Source: Archaeoglobaceae archaeon
GTDB lineage: Archaea; Halobacteriota; Archaeoglobi; Archaeoglobales; Archaeoglobaceae
DNA length: 43,871 bases
Assembly: GCA_015523335.1 (NCBI GenBank)
Contig: WAKM01000034.1
Location: 1-43,871 of the forward strand
Direction: 5' to 3'
In this document: positions 1-9,500 of the stretch, piece after piece
Layout of the letters: each line of letters starts with the position of its first letter
Numbering within the stretch: position 1 is the first letter of the stretch
Made by a program: the position numbers and the translations under genes
Notes under the pieces: generated by a model
Database searches by the model: none
Told to the model about the DNA's origin: nothing
The model's input: the letters and a program-made list of their open reading frames with translations, nothing else

Positions 1-309
1 ATCGTATTCTCTCCAAGTTTTTCCGCACTTCGTGCATCTGAAAAATCTAACTTCGCTCTCGTCCGCCGCTCTCAGTTGCCTCATCCACCAGTATGCTTCC
101 TTGTTTCCGCATGCCGGACAAACGACTCTGACGGTCGGTAGCGTCTTTATGTTTTCTCCTTCGATAACTGGAACTTCCTCCTTGTTCTTCTTCGAAACTA
201 TGACCACCTCTTCATCCGAATCGGCTTGCTTCTCGTAGCCGCACTTCCTGCAGACGACCTTGTCTCCCTTGTATATCATTATACTTTTACACTTAGGACA
301 GAATTCCAC
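1..309 (-). CDS. tfs: Transcription factor S (TFS), cut by the window edge
   Basis: Archaeal TFIIS/RpoM-like factor that enters the RNA polymerase secondary channel and stimulates cleavage of backtracked RNA. The 103 codons seen include an N-terminal zinc ribbon (CPKC at residues 4-7, then CRKC) and a C-terminal zinc ribbon (CPAC, then CTKC). Before the last cysteine pair lies RAADESE, containing the invariant Asp-Glu pair that supports catalysis. The start is GTG at 309-307: it is preceded by a strong GGAGGTG ribosome site, and the overlapping ATG at 311 is out of frame. Family members are about 105-110 residues, so at most a few residues and the stop lie outside the window. A TATA-like run near 338-348 could drive it. 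The identification is firm. Confidence 0.93.
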   Translation of the reverse strand, partial: MEFCPKCKSIMIYKGDKVVCRKCGYEKQADSDEEVVIVSKKNKEEVPVIEGENIKTLPTVRVVCPACGNKEAYWWMRQLRAADESEVRFFRCTKCGKTWREYD

Positions 310-356
310 ATGACCACCTCCAGCAGATCTAAGGTTTGATCGCTCTTTTTAAATTT

Positions 357-767
357 TTATCGCTGAAGTAGTTCGACCAAATAGAGTTTTGCGTCATCTA
401 TCATTTTGTTGTGATCGAAGGCTAACTTTGGTATCCTGCTTAGCTCAAAAAGAGCTACTTCCTTTGCGTCGCTATCGGCTTTGAGCGTTCCGCTCTTGGG
501 AACGGCTATGAAGCATATCGAGACGAAGTGTCCTCTCGGATCTCTGTTCGGATCGGAATAAACTCCCACTAACTTGTATATTTCCACATCCAAACCCGTT
601 TCTTCCTTAACCTCCCTTATCAAAGCTGACTCGACGCTCTCCCCGTATTCAACAATTCCTCCAGGCAGAGCGTAATGATCCTTGAACGGCTCGTTTCTCC
701 TCTTTACGAGCACTATTTTGCCTTCGTATGGAATTATCGCATCCACCGTTAGGGTTATGCACCTCAT
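357..767 (-). CDS. NUDIX hydrolase
   Basis: A 136-residue hydrolase of nucleoside diphosphate derivatives. The Nudix box is complete at residues 37-59, following the pattern G-x5-E-x7-REVKEE-x-G-L, so the Mg-binding glutamates are present. The short single-domain form and the PGGIVEYGES context resemble archaeal ADP-ribose pyrophosphatase or MutT-like enzymes, but the substrate cannot be set from sequence. It is transcribed divergently from the TIP49 gene, and the 106-base gap holds the promoters of both. Its stop lies 47 bases from the tfs start. The family call is firm; the substrate is open. Confidence 0.85.
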   Translation of the reverse strand: MRCITLTVDAIIPYEGKIVLVKRRNEPFKDHYALPGGIVEYGESVESALIREVKEETGLDVEIYKLVGVYSDPNRDPRGHFVSICFIAVPKSGTLKADSDAKEVALFELSRIPKLAFDHNKMIDDAKLYLVELLQR

Positions 768-810
768 GTTCGATTCTAAGCTTTGCCGACGTTAAAACAA
801 ATTGCAAAAT

Positions 811-820
811 CTTTATATAG
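811..820 (+). promoter_or_regulatory. TATA box of the TIP49 gene
   Basis: The sequence tctttatata lies 55-60 bases upstream of the ATG at 874. Transcription would begin near 840 and leave a leader of about 30 bases carrying the purine-rich ribosome site gagggggtg at about 861-869. The gap is shared with the divergent NUDIX gene. Positions were read by eye. Confidence 0.6.
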
Positions 821-873
821 TTTCGCTAACCCACTGATATTGTAACTATTATAATTATAGAGGGGGTGTTAGG

Positions 874-2223
874 ATGGCTGTTGAGATCAAAGAGATCACT
901 CAAAAGTTTGAGAGAATCAGCGCTCACTCCCACATCAGGGGCTTGGGCTTAGATGAGAATTTAAGGGCTAAGGACGTTGCGGATGGGTTGGTGGGACAGA
1001 AAAAAGCGAGAGAAGCTGCCGGGATAATCGTCAGACTCATCAAAGAGGGTAAGATGGCTGGCAGAGGAATTTTAATCGCCGGACCTCCGGGGACTGGAAA
1101 AACGGCTATAGCCGTAGCTATAAGCAAGGAGCTCGGTAAGGACATTCCGTTTGTCCACGTTTCGGCATCAGAGTTTTACAGCAGTGAGATGAAGAAAACC
1201 GAAGCGCTCATTCAAGCGATGAGGAAGGCGATAGGTGTTCGAATAAAGGAGACGAGGGTAGTTTTGGAGGGCGAGGTAGTGGGCTTGGACTACAACATGG
1301 TTCCGAATCCATACAATCCAACTCAGAAGATTCCCGAATCCGCAACGCTTACGCTTGCAACCACTGATGAGCAGAAGACGTTCAGTGTAAGCGGAAGACT
1401 CGCTTTACAGTTTCTCTATCAGGGTATAGAGGTCGGAGATGTAATAGTAATCGACAAGGAAACGGGGAGGGTTGCGAAGGTTGGAAGGAGCAAGAGGGCT
1501 AAGAAGAAGTTTGACATAGGGGATTACGAACTCGTGGAAGTTCCTAAGGGAAGAATAGAGAAGGAAAAGGAGTTTACATACGTAATCACCCTACACGACT
1601 TGGATGAAGCTAATGCGAGAAGGGGCGGAATATTCAGCTTATTCGAGCCAGCAAGTAGGGAGATAGACAACGAGGTGAGGGAAGCCGTGGATGAGCAGGT
1701 GAAAAAGTGGGTTGAGGAAGGAAGAGCGGAGCTCGTGCCCGGAGTTCTGTTCATCGACGAAACTCATCTAATGGACATCGAGCTGTTCGCGTTCATGAAT
1801 CGAGCCATGGAGTCTGAAATGGCTCCGATAATAATATTGGCATCGAACAGAGGATTTGCGAAGATAAGGGGAACCGACATAGTCGCACCGCACGGAATTC
1901 CTCTCGATCTGCTCGACAGACTACTGATAATTACGACCGAACCTTACAGCGAGGACGAGATAAGAACGATCATAGAGATAAGAGCCGCTGAATCCGGAAT
2001 AATGCTCAGCAAGGAGGCTTTGGATAAACTGACGGAGCTGGGCGTTAAGAACAGTCTGAGGTATGCGATCCAACTACTGGCTCCAGCCCATGAACTTGCG
2101 AAGCTGAGAAATTCGGGCAAGGTGGAACTTGAGGATGTTGAAAGAGCGTCGAAGCTGTTCGTGGATGTAGGGCAAAGCTCGGAATATCTGAAGAAGTGGG
2201 AGGAAAAGATGCTCGGAATGTAA
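874..2223 (+). CDS. TIP49/RuvBL-like AAA+ ATPase
   Basis: A 449-residue archaeal homologue of the eukaryotic RuvBL1/RuvBL2 (TIP49/TIP48) ATPases. Walker A is GPPGTGKT at residues 70-77 and Walker B is LFIDETH with D295 and E296. Between them is the long insertion of about 170 residues typical of TIP49 (the OB-fold DII domain), which bacterial RuvB lacks. An AAA lid follows (sensor region around ILASNRG, then LLDRLLII). In eukaryotes these proteins assemble remodelling and snoRNP complexes; the archaeal role is not settled. A strong gagggggtg ribosome site precedes the ATG. The next gene, DNA polymerase B, starts 47 bases downstream, after an oligo-T stretch that could act as a weak terminator. 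Confidence 0.92.
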   Translation: MAVEIKEITQKFERISAHSHIRGLGLDENLRAKDVADGLVGQKKAREAAGIIVRLIKEGKMAGRGILIAGPPGTGKTAIAVAISKELGKDIPFVHVSASEFYSSEMKKTEALIQAMRKAIGVRIKETRVVLEGEVVGLDYNMVPNPYNPTQKIPESATLTLATTDEQKTFSVSGRLALQFLYQGIEVGDVIVIDKETGRVAKVGRSKRAKKKFDIGDYELVEVPKGRIEKEKEFTYVITLHDLDEANARRGGIFSLFEPASREIDNEVREAVDEQVKKWVEEGRAELVPGVLFIDETHLMDIELFAFMNRAMESEMAPIIILASNRGFAKIRGTDIVAPHGIPLDLLDRLLIITTEPYSEDEIRTIIEIRAAESGIMLSKEALDKLTELGVKNSLRYAIQLLAPAHELAKLRNSGKVELEDVERASKLFVDVGQSSEYLKKWEEKMLGM

Positions 2224-2270
2224 TTTTTTCTCCGCTACATTTAATTAATTTAAATTCAAACTTTTTAGGG

Positions 2271-5200
2271 ATGATCAAGGCTTGGTTGCTCGATATAGAT
2301 TACGTTACTGAACACGGAAGGGCGATCATCAGAATGTGGTGTAAGAACGAAGAGGGTGTGTTTGTTGCTTACGATCGCAACTTCTTGCCTTACTTCTACG
2401 TTTTGAGAGAAGACGGGAAACCTACAGCTGAAGACATCTTGAACGTTAAGGTAAAAACTAAGACCGAAATCGTTACTCCGCTTAAGGTTGAAGAAGTTAC
2501 GGTTAAAAGCTTGGGAAAGGAAGTTGAAGCTTTCAAGGTTTACGCGAGACACCCTCAACACGTTCCGAAGCTGAGGGAGGAGATAAAGAAGTTCGCGGAG
2601 GTGAGAGAAGCTGATATACCCTTTGCCTATCGTTATCTGATCGATAAGGATTTGGCTTGCTTGGACGGGATCATCATCGAACCAACTGCTGAGAGGTCTG
2701 GGTTCTTAAAGTCCTACGAGGTTAAAAGCGTTCGAAGAGAAGAGAGACCCGACTTTCCCGATCTGAAGGTTTTAGCCTTCGACTGCGAGATGCTTTCGGA
2801 ATTCGGAATGCCGGATCCGGAGGAGAATCCGATCATAGTCATAGGAGTTAAGTCCGGCGAATATGAAGAGCTGTTTCACGGCGATAACGAGAGGGAGATA
2901 ATCCTGAAGTTCGTGAACACCGTAAAAAAGCTCGATCCCGATGTGATCGTCGGCTACAATCAGAATGCTTTCGATTGGCCCTATCTAAAGAAGAGAGCGG
3001 AGAAGCACGGGATCAGACTCGACATCGGAAGGGATAGAAGCGAGCTGGTTATAAGAGGAAGACCGAAGATCGCGGGAAGGCTGAACGTCGATCTATACGA
3101 CATAGCTCTGAAGATGAGCGACGTGAAGATAAAGAAGCTTGAGAACGTAGCCGAATATTTGGGAACGAAGGTTGAAATTGCCGACATCGAAGCCAAGGAC
3201 ATCTACAAGTATTGGACTAAAGGAGAGAGAGAAAAGGTTCTGAGGTATGCGAAGCAGGACGTTCTGAACACTTACTTCATAGCCGAAGAGCTTTTGCCAA
3301 TGCATTACGAACTTGCAAAGCTCATCAGGTTGCCGTTGGATGACGTTACGAGGATAGGAAGGGGTAAGCAGGTTGACTACCTTCTGCTAAGCGAAGCTCA
3401 CAAGATAGGAGAAGTTGCTCCGAATCCGTTGGAGATAGAGGAGAGCTATGAAGGAGCTTTCGTTCTTGAGCCAGCTAAGGGATTACATGAAAATGTAATA
3501 TGTTTAGATTATGCGTCGATGTATCCTTCAATTATGATTGCATACAACATAAGCCCTGACACGCTTGTGAGGGGGCAATGTGACGACTGCTATGTTGCTC
3601 CAGAAGTCGGGCATAAGTTCAGGAAAAAGCCGGACGGTTTCTTCAAGAGAATTCTGACGATGCTCATCGAAAGGAGGAGGGAGATAAAGAAAAAGATGAA
3701 GGAGCTTGACCCCGATTCGGTGGAATACAGACTGCTCGATATAAAGCAGTCAGCTTTGAAGGTTTTGACGAACAGTATTCTTCCGGACGAGTGGTTGCCG
3801 ATCGTAGAGAATGGTGAGATAAAGTTCGTAAGGATCGGGAAATTCATAGACGACCGATTTAAGTCGGGTAACGTAAAGATAATCGGCGATAGCGAGGTTC
3901 TTGAAGTTAACGGTATTTACGCATTCTCGTTTAGCAAGGAACATAAGATTTCTGAGCTTAAGCCCGTAAAGGCTCTGATAAGACATAAATACAGTGGAAA
4001 CATATACATAATTGAACTTGATTCTGGAAGGAGAATCAAGGTTACGAAGGGTCACAGTCTCTTTACAGTAAGGAACGGGGAGATAGTGGAAGTTAGAGGG
4101 GATGGTATCAGGGAGGGCGACTTGATAATCGTTCCGAAGAGAATTCGTTTGGATGGTCGAAGGGTTTTATTAAATATCCCAAAGATCGTTGCAAGGTTAC
4201 CGCCAAAGGATACCGAAAACATCGTTCTAACGGTTTCCGCTAAAAACAGGAAGAATTTCTTCAAAGGAATGCTAAGAACTCTAAGGCGGATCTTCGGTGA
4301 AGAGGAAGGTAAGATAAGAACATCCGATAGATACTTCAAACATCTCGAAAGGCTTGGGTTGATCAAAAACGGAGTTAAGGACTGGGAAACCTTAAAGTTT
4401 TACAAGGAGTTCTATGAGATACTGGTTAGAAAGGTCAAGTATGACAGTAATAAAAGAGAATTCGTCGTTCCGTTCAATGACGTTCGGGAAGTCATACCCA
4501 ATATCCCCGACATCGAATTTGAAGATTGGAAAATCGGTGCGGTAAATGGCTTTAAGATGAAAGCTTTGGTGGATTTGGATGAGGATTTCGCGAGGTTACT
4601 GGGTTACTACGTAAGTGAGGGCAGCTCAAGAGTAAGCAGCTATACTGTCGAGATATACAACAGGAATACCGCAATACTCGAAGATATCCGCAGAACTGCG
4701 GAGAAGATATTTGGAAGGGTCAGGGTTGGAGAATGTTACGTTGAGATATGCAAAAAGATTGCATTTTTAATCCTAACGGCACTCTGCGGTTTTAAAGCTG
4801 AAGGTAAAAGAATTCCAAGCGAAATACTTTCGGCTGATGAAAACGTTAGATGGTCTTTCCTTGAGGGATACTTTAATGATGACATTCATCCTTCAAAAAG
4901 GCTGAGAATGTCCACCAAGAGCGAATTACTTGCGAATCAGTTGGTCTTTCTATTAAACAGTTTGGGAATTTCGGCCATTAAACTCGGATTCGACAGCGGG
5001 GTATATAGAATATATGTGAATGAAGACTTGAAATTTTTAAGTTTAGGAAGGGTAAGAAACAGCTACTACTCGAATATTATTCCTAAAGATCTTTTGGAGG
5101 GTAAAAAATTCCAGAAGAACGTCAGCTTTGCCAAATTCAAAGCACTTCTGAACGACGGATGCTTTGAGAGTGCAAGAATTTTGGAATGGATAGTGAATGG

Positions 5201-6194
5201 TGACTTAGTTCTTGACAGGGTTAAGAGGATAAGAGTGGAGGATTACGATGGATACGTTTACGATCTAAGCGTTGAAGATAACGAGAACTTTTTGGTTGGT
5301 TTTGGACTGATCTACGCTCACAATTCGTTCTACGGCTATACAGGCTGGACTTTGGCGAGATGGTATTGCAGGGAATGTGCGGAAGCAACTACCGCTTGGG
5401 GGAGGCACTGCATAAAGAAGTCCGTAAGGATAGCGGAGGATATGGGATTCGACGTTTTATACGGAGACACAGATTCAATTTTTATAAAGAAGAATTCTTT
5501 GAGTTTGGAGAAGCTCGAAAAAGAAGCTCTGAAGTTAATCGATCGGTTATCAAAGGAACTGCCTGTTCAGATCGAGATCGATGAATACTACAGAACGATA
5601 TTCTTCGTTGAAAAGAAGAGATACGCGGGACTTACCAGAGATGGAAGGCTCATAGTCAAGGGATTGGAGGTTAGGAGAGGAGACTGGTGTGAATTGGCTA
5701 AGAAGGTTCAGAAAGCAGTTATAGAGATAATCCTGAAGGAGAAGAATCCGCAGAAGGCCGTGGATTACGTTCGGAAGGTTGTGGAGGAGATAAGAAAGGG
5801 TAAGATTCCGCTTGAAGATTATGTAATCTACAAGAGTCTTACGAAGCAACCTTCCAAATACGAAAGCAAGCAGGCTCATGTGAAAGCCGCTTTGCGGGCT
5901 ATGGAGATGGGTATCGTTTATCCGGTCGGCTCTAAGGTGGGTTTCGTAATAGTTAAGGGTGCCGGGAGCATAAGCGATAGGGCTTATCCGATCGAGCTTA
6001 TCGAAGACTTCGACGGTGAAACGCTTTCTATCAGAACTTTTGCCGGGATAGACAAGAGAAAGATCGACAAGGATTACTACATAGAACATCAGGTTATCCC
6101 CGCGATCTTAAGAATACTTGAGAGGTTCGGATACACGGAAGCCAACATCAAAGGTGTGAGCAAGCAGAAGACACTCGACGCATTCTTCAGTTAA
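2271..6194 (+). CDS. polB: Family B DNA polymerase with an in-frame intein
   Basis: Replicative or repair family B polymerase: 1307-residue precursor, 790 residues after removing the 517-residue intein, the usual archaeal PolB size. The exonuclease motifs are intact: Exo I FDCE (D171, E173), Exo II YNQNAFD (D235) and Exo III YAKQD (D330). Polymerase region II is DYASMYPSI (D413) and region I is YGDTDS (precursor D1066 and D1068, mature 549 and 551). Region III is split by the intein between LTN and SFYGY. The C-terminus is a PCNA-interaction box, QKTLDAFF. The start at 2271 was chosen because MIKAWLLDIDY matches the family N-terminus; 25 upstream in-frame residues overlap the TIP49 gene and do not look like PolB. 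Confidence 0.96.
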   Translation: MIKAWLLDIDYVTEHGRAIIRMWCKNEEGVFVAYDRNFLPYFYVLREDGKPTAEDILNVKVKTKTEIVTPLKVEEVTVKSLGKEVEAFKVYARHPQHVPKLREEIKKFAEVREADIPFAYRYLIDKDLACLDGIIIEPTAERSGFLKSYEVKSVRREERPDFPDLKVLAFDCEMLSEFGMPDPEENPIIVIGVKSGEYEELFHGDNEREIILKFVNTVKKLDPDVIVGYNQNAFDWPYLKKRAEKHGIRLDIGRDRSELVIRGRPKIAGRLNVDLYDIALKMSDVKIKKLENVAEYLGTKVEIADIEAKDIYKYWTKGEREKVLRYAKQDVLNTYFIAEELLPMHYELAKLIRLPLDDVTRIGRGKQVDYLLLSEAHKIGEVAPNPLEIEESYEGAFVLEPAKGLHENVICLDYASMYPSIMIAYNISPDTLVRGQCDDCYVAPEVGHKFRKKPDGFFKRILTMLIERRREIKKKMKELDPDSVEYRLLDIKQSALKVLTNSILPDEWLPIVENGEIKFVRIGKFIDDRFKSGNVKIIGDSEVLEVNGIYAFSFSKEHKISELKPVKALIRHKYSGNIYIIELDSGRRIKVTKGHSLFTVRNGEIVEVRGDGIREGDLIIVPKRIRLDGRRVLLNIPKIVARLPPKDTENIVLTVSAKNRKNFFKGMLRTLRRIFGEEEGKIRTSDRYFKHLERLGLIKNGVKDWETLKFYKEFYEILVRKVKYDSNKREFVVPFNDVREVIPNIPDIEFEDWKIGAVNGFKMKALVDLDEDFARLLGYYVSEGSSRVSSYTVEIYNRNTAILEDIRRTAEKIFGRVRVGECYVEICKKIAFLILTALCGFKAEGKRIPSEILSADENVRWSFLEGYFNDDIHPSKRLRMSTKSELLANQLVFLLNSLGISAIKLGFDSGVYRIYVNEDLKFLSLGRVRNSYYSNIIPKDLLEGKKFQKNVSFAKFKALLNDGCFESARILEWIVNGDLVLDRVKRIRVEDYDGYVYDLSVEDNENFLVGFGLIYAHNSFYGYTGWTLARWYCRECAEATTAWGRHCIKKSVRIAEDMGFDVLYGDTDSIFIKKNSLSLEKLEKEALKLIDRLSKELPVQIEIDEYYRTIFFVEKKRYAGLTRDGRLIVKGLEVRRGDWCELAKKVQKAVIEIILKEKNPQKAVDYVRKVVEEIRKGKIPLEDYVIYKSLTKQPSKYESKQAHVKAALRAMEMGIVYPVGSKVGFVIVKGAGSISDRAYPIELIEDFDGETLSIRTFAGIDKRKIDKDYYIEHQVIPAILRILERFGYTEANIKGVSKQKTLDAFFS
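3774..5324 (+). mobile_element. PolB intein with LAGLIDADG homing endonuclease (region III insertion)
   Basis: A 517-residue protein intron inserted in the polymerase motif LTN/SFYGY, the region III site I know as pol-b. Splicing residues are present: Ser at intein position 1, a block B T-x-x-H (TKGH), a block F-like VYDLSVEDNENF, and a terminal His-Asn followed by Ser as the first C-extein residue. Two dodecapeptide motifs mark a DOD homing endonuclease: LLGYYVSEG (intein residue about 275) and FLEGYFNDD (about 363), both keeping an acidic catalytic residue. The length fits a full-size endonuclease-containing intein rather than a mini-intein, so both splicing and homing look possible. No stop or frameshift is seen. 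Confidence 0.95.
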
Positions 6195-6225
6195 CTATAT
6201 TAACTTCCTATGATATTTCGATGTT

Positions 6226-6567
6226 GTGGAGAGGGATATAATTTTGGAAAGGCTCGAAAAGAAGCTTGCAGAGAAGGAGAAGGAGCTTGAGGAGTTGAGG
6301 AAGATGCTGTCCTCGAACACGATCGAGGAGCTTAAGAAGGAAATTATTAGGGAGCTTGAGGAGAAGTATAACTTGAAGAGCTTGGAAGCCAAGCTGATCG
6401 AACTTTCGAAAGCCATAGAAAATATAATGTCGGATATCCTATACATTAAATCCGAGCTTAAAGGTTCTCAGAGCAGAAAGAGGGATCTCGTTGAGATTAA
6501 GGAGCCGGAGAAATCCGAAGAGGTTACTGAGGAAGAGGACGAAAGCGAACTGATAATAGTCGACTGA
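6226..6567 (+). CDS. Small coiled-coil protein upstream of smc
   Basis: I do not recognise this 113-residue protein. It is highly charged and almost certainly a coiled coil: residues 1-70 show heptad-like Leu/Ile spacing amid Glu and Lys (for example LERLEKKLAEKEKELEELRK). The last 35 residues are acidic and probably disordered, ending EEEDESELIIVD. It starts with GTG at 6226; no clear ribosome site precedes it, so the start is uncertain. The stop is one base before the smc ATG, which implies translational coupling with smc. It could be a partner of the condensin complex, or merely an unrelated coiled coil; the position is the only functional hint. Confidence 0.7.
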   Translation: MERDIILERLEKKLAEKEKELEELRKMLSSNTIEELKKEIIRELEEKYNLKSLEAKLIELSKAIENIMSDILYIKSELKGSQSRKRDLVEIKEPEKSEEVTEEEDESELIIVD

Positions 6568-6568
6568 A

Positions 6569-9500
6569 ATGTTCATCAAAAGAATCTCCTTGAAAAACTT
6601 CAAATCTTTTAAAAAAGCTGAGATTACTTTTGACTATCCCTTCGTAGCTGTAAGCGGTCCGAACGGGAGCGGTAAGTCGAATATAGTAGATTCTATTCTC
6701 TTCTGCTTAGGTTTGACTTCCTCCTCAAAAGCTTTGAGGGCTGATAAGCTCACCGATCTGATAAGGATAGGCTCAAACGAAGCCGAGGTTGAAATAACGT
6801 TCACCAACGGATTGAAGATAAAGAGAAGGGTAAAGAAGACGGATAAAGGCTACTACAGTTACTACTATCTGAACGGTAAGAGCGTAAGTTACTCGGAAAT
6901 CGAGAGGGTTTTGGTGGATTTGGGATTGCAAAACGACTACAATATAGTGATGCAGGGAGACGTTACGAGGATTGCGGAGATGTCTCCGATTCAGAGAAGG
7001 AAGATAATAGACGACATCGCCGGAATTTCAGAGTTCGATGAAAAGAAGGAGAAAGCTCTGCAGGAACTTGATGTCGTTAGGGAGAACATAGAGAAGCTTG
7101 AGGCTGTCATTGCTGAAGTAAATCTAAGGCTTGAAAGCTTAAGGAAGGATAGAGAAGAAGCGTTAAGATATAAGGCTCTTTTGGAGGAAAGGGAAAAGTT
7201 TCAGAATTATCTTAGGGCTCACAAGTATCTAAGCCTTAGGAAGAGAAAAGAATCGCTTGAAAACGAGATCGAACAGCTTGAACTTGAAAAGGATGAACTT
7301 GCGAGGAAAATTATCAAGATCAATCTGAGACTTCAGGAGTTGAATACCAAAGCCGAAGAACTTTCGGAGAAGATTGCAAAGATTGGAGATATTAGATTCA
7401 AGCAAATTCAGAATGAGATTCTGAAGATCAACTCCGAAATCGAAGCTATTAAGCGATCCGAAAAGATATACCGCAACGAACTAAAAAAACTTGAAGAAGA
7501 GAGAACACAAATCTTGCTTAGCATTTCAAAACTTAGGGAGGAGCTTGAAGGGGTTAAGAGGGAGATCGGGGAGCTTTCAATTCAGAGGACGAGTATAATC
7601 GGTTTAGTCGAGGATATCCATCGGAAGATCGTATTCGTCAAAGCGAAGCTTGAAGAACTCGGAGAACAATTCAAACAGCTTAAGGATGAACTTATCGGCA
7701 AGAAGGAGGAGCTTGATAGGTTTAAAGAAAGGAGAAGCGAGCTTATAAGAAAGAGAGACCGATTGCTTGAAGCCTTAAGAAGAATAGGAATGGAAATAGA
7801 CGACCTCGAGCTTGAGAAGGAAAGGATAAAGATCGAAAACATATTCGATGATCTGAAACGTAAGAAGATTGAGTTTGAGAAAGCCGAAAAGAAACTGAGG
7901 GCTTTGATAGATAGGAGGAACGACATAGACAAAAAGATCTTCGCTTTAAGGGATGAGCTTGCAAGGATTGAAGAGGAGATTAAGAGCAAGGAGATAGAGC
8001 TTACGAAAGTTAGAACCGAGCTTTCGGCAATGGAGAGGTTTTCCAAAGCCGTGGAGTTAGTTTTGGAAGCAAAGGAGAAGGGGATTCTCAGAAACGTTCA
8101 CGGAACTGTAGCTCAGCTTGGAGAGGTTAAGGAAGATTTCGCGTTAGCTTTGGAAGTAGCCGCCGGAAACGCACTGCAGTTTATAGTTGTCGAAACGGAA
8201 GATGATGCGGTCGAGGCTGTAAAGTATCTGAAGAGGATCGACGGCGGTAGGGCGAGCTTCATACCTCTGAACAAGATAAGGAACTTCAGCGTATATTTGG
8301 ACTACTCGATTTTGAGAGAGGGGGGCGTAATCGATTATGCTGTTAATTTAATAAAATGCGATAAAAAGTTTAAACCCGTCTTCGAATTCATCTACAGGGA
8401 TACGCTGGTGGTTGACAGCATAGATACGGCTAAGAGGTTAATGGACGGCAGAAGAATAGTAACGCTCGACGGAGATCTAATCGAGAAGAGCGGAATAATC
8501 ACCGGCGGAAGTGTTCAGAAGAAGAAAGGAGTCTTACTTTCCAAGGAGCTCCTTAACAAGGAGAGTAAGCTTAGGGAAGAAATTAACAGGTTGATGCAGA
8601 GGAAGGAGGAGATATTCGACAAACTGAAGAGGGAAGAAAATCTGAGAAGGTCTATTCAAGCTGAGATCGACGAGCTAAATGTGACGATTGCACAGCTTAA
8701 GAGTGAAATCTCGGCTATGAATCTTAGAATCGAAGACTCTCAGAGGCTTTTGGATTCAATAAAGCTCAAGCTTAACGAAAAGAGGGTGGAGATGGCTGAA
8801 CTCTATTCCGAAGCTGAAAAGGTCGAGGAGGAGCTCAGGGATGTCGAAAAAGCCATTGCAAAGCTCAGGGATGAAATTGAGACTCTTGAGGGGAAGATGA
8901 AAGATAGCGAAGTTGCAAAGCTGACCAAGGATCTTGAGAGACTTAAGGAGGAGTATTCGAGAAATAAGGAGATTCTGATGAACATTGAAGGCAGGCTTAA
9001 GAATGCCGAACTTAGAAGGGAGCAAATCGAAAGAAGTATTGAGGAGAAGGAAGGTGGATTAAAGCAGATCGAGTTTAGAACCGGAGAAATTAACAAGGAA
9101 ATCGAGAACGGGAGAAAAAGAATTGAGGAATTGAAGCTCAGACTCGAAGAGTTAAGTAAGGAGGAGGAAGAGGTAAGCAAAGAAGCTAAGAAGCTCAGAA
9201 TGGAGAGGGACAAGATTTTGGATGAAATCAGAAAGCTTGAAGGCGAGAAATCGAAGGCTGAGTTTGGGATAAAGGCAATTGAAGAAAGGTTAAAGGCTAA
9301 GGCTGAGGAGCTTAATGAAGTTGTTAAGGAGCTCGAAGGTTTAGAAGTCGTTGAGGTTGAAGAGCTTCCACCTCTCGCAATCGTTGAAAAAAGACTTAAA
9401 GAGATCGAAGCGCAAATTGCCGAATTCGGCGAGGTGAACATGAAGGCTATTCAGGAATACGAGGAGGTCAAGGCAAGGAGGGATGATCTACTAAATAAGA

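Noticed and set aside
8803-9441. Open frame of 212 residues on the minus strand inside smc
   Set aside because: Serine- and leucine-rich low-complexity product that mirrors the coiled-coil codons of SMC; no ribosome site and no family resemblance.
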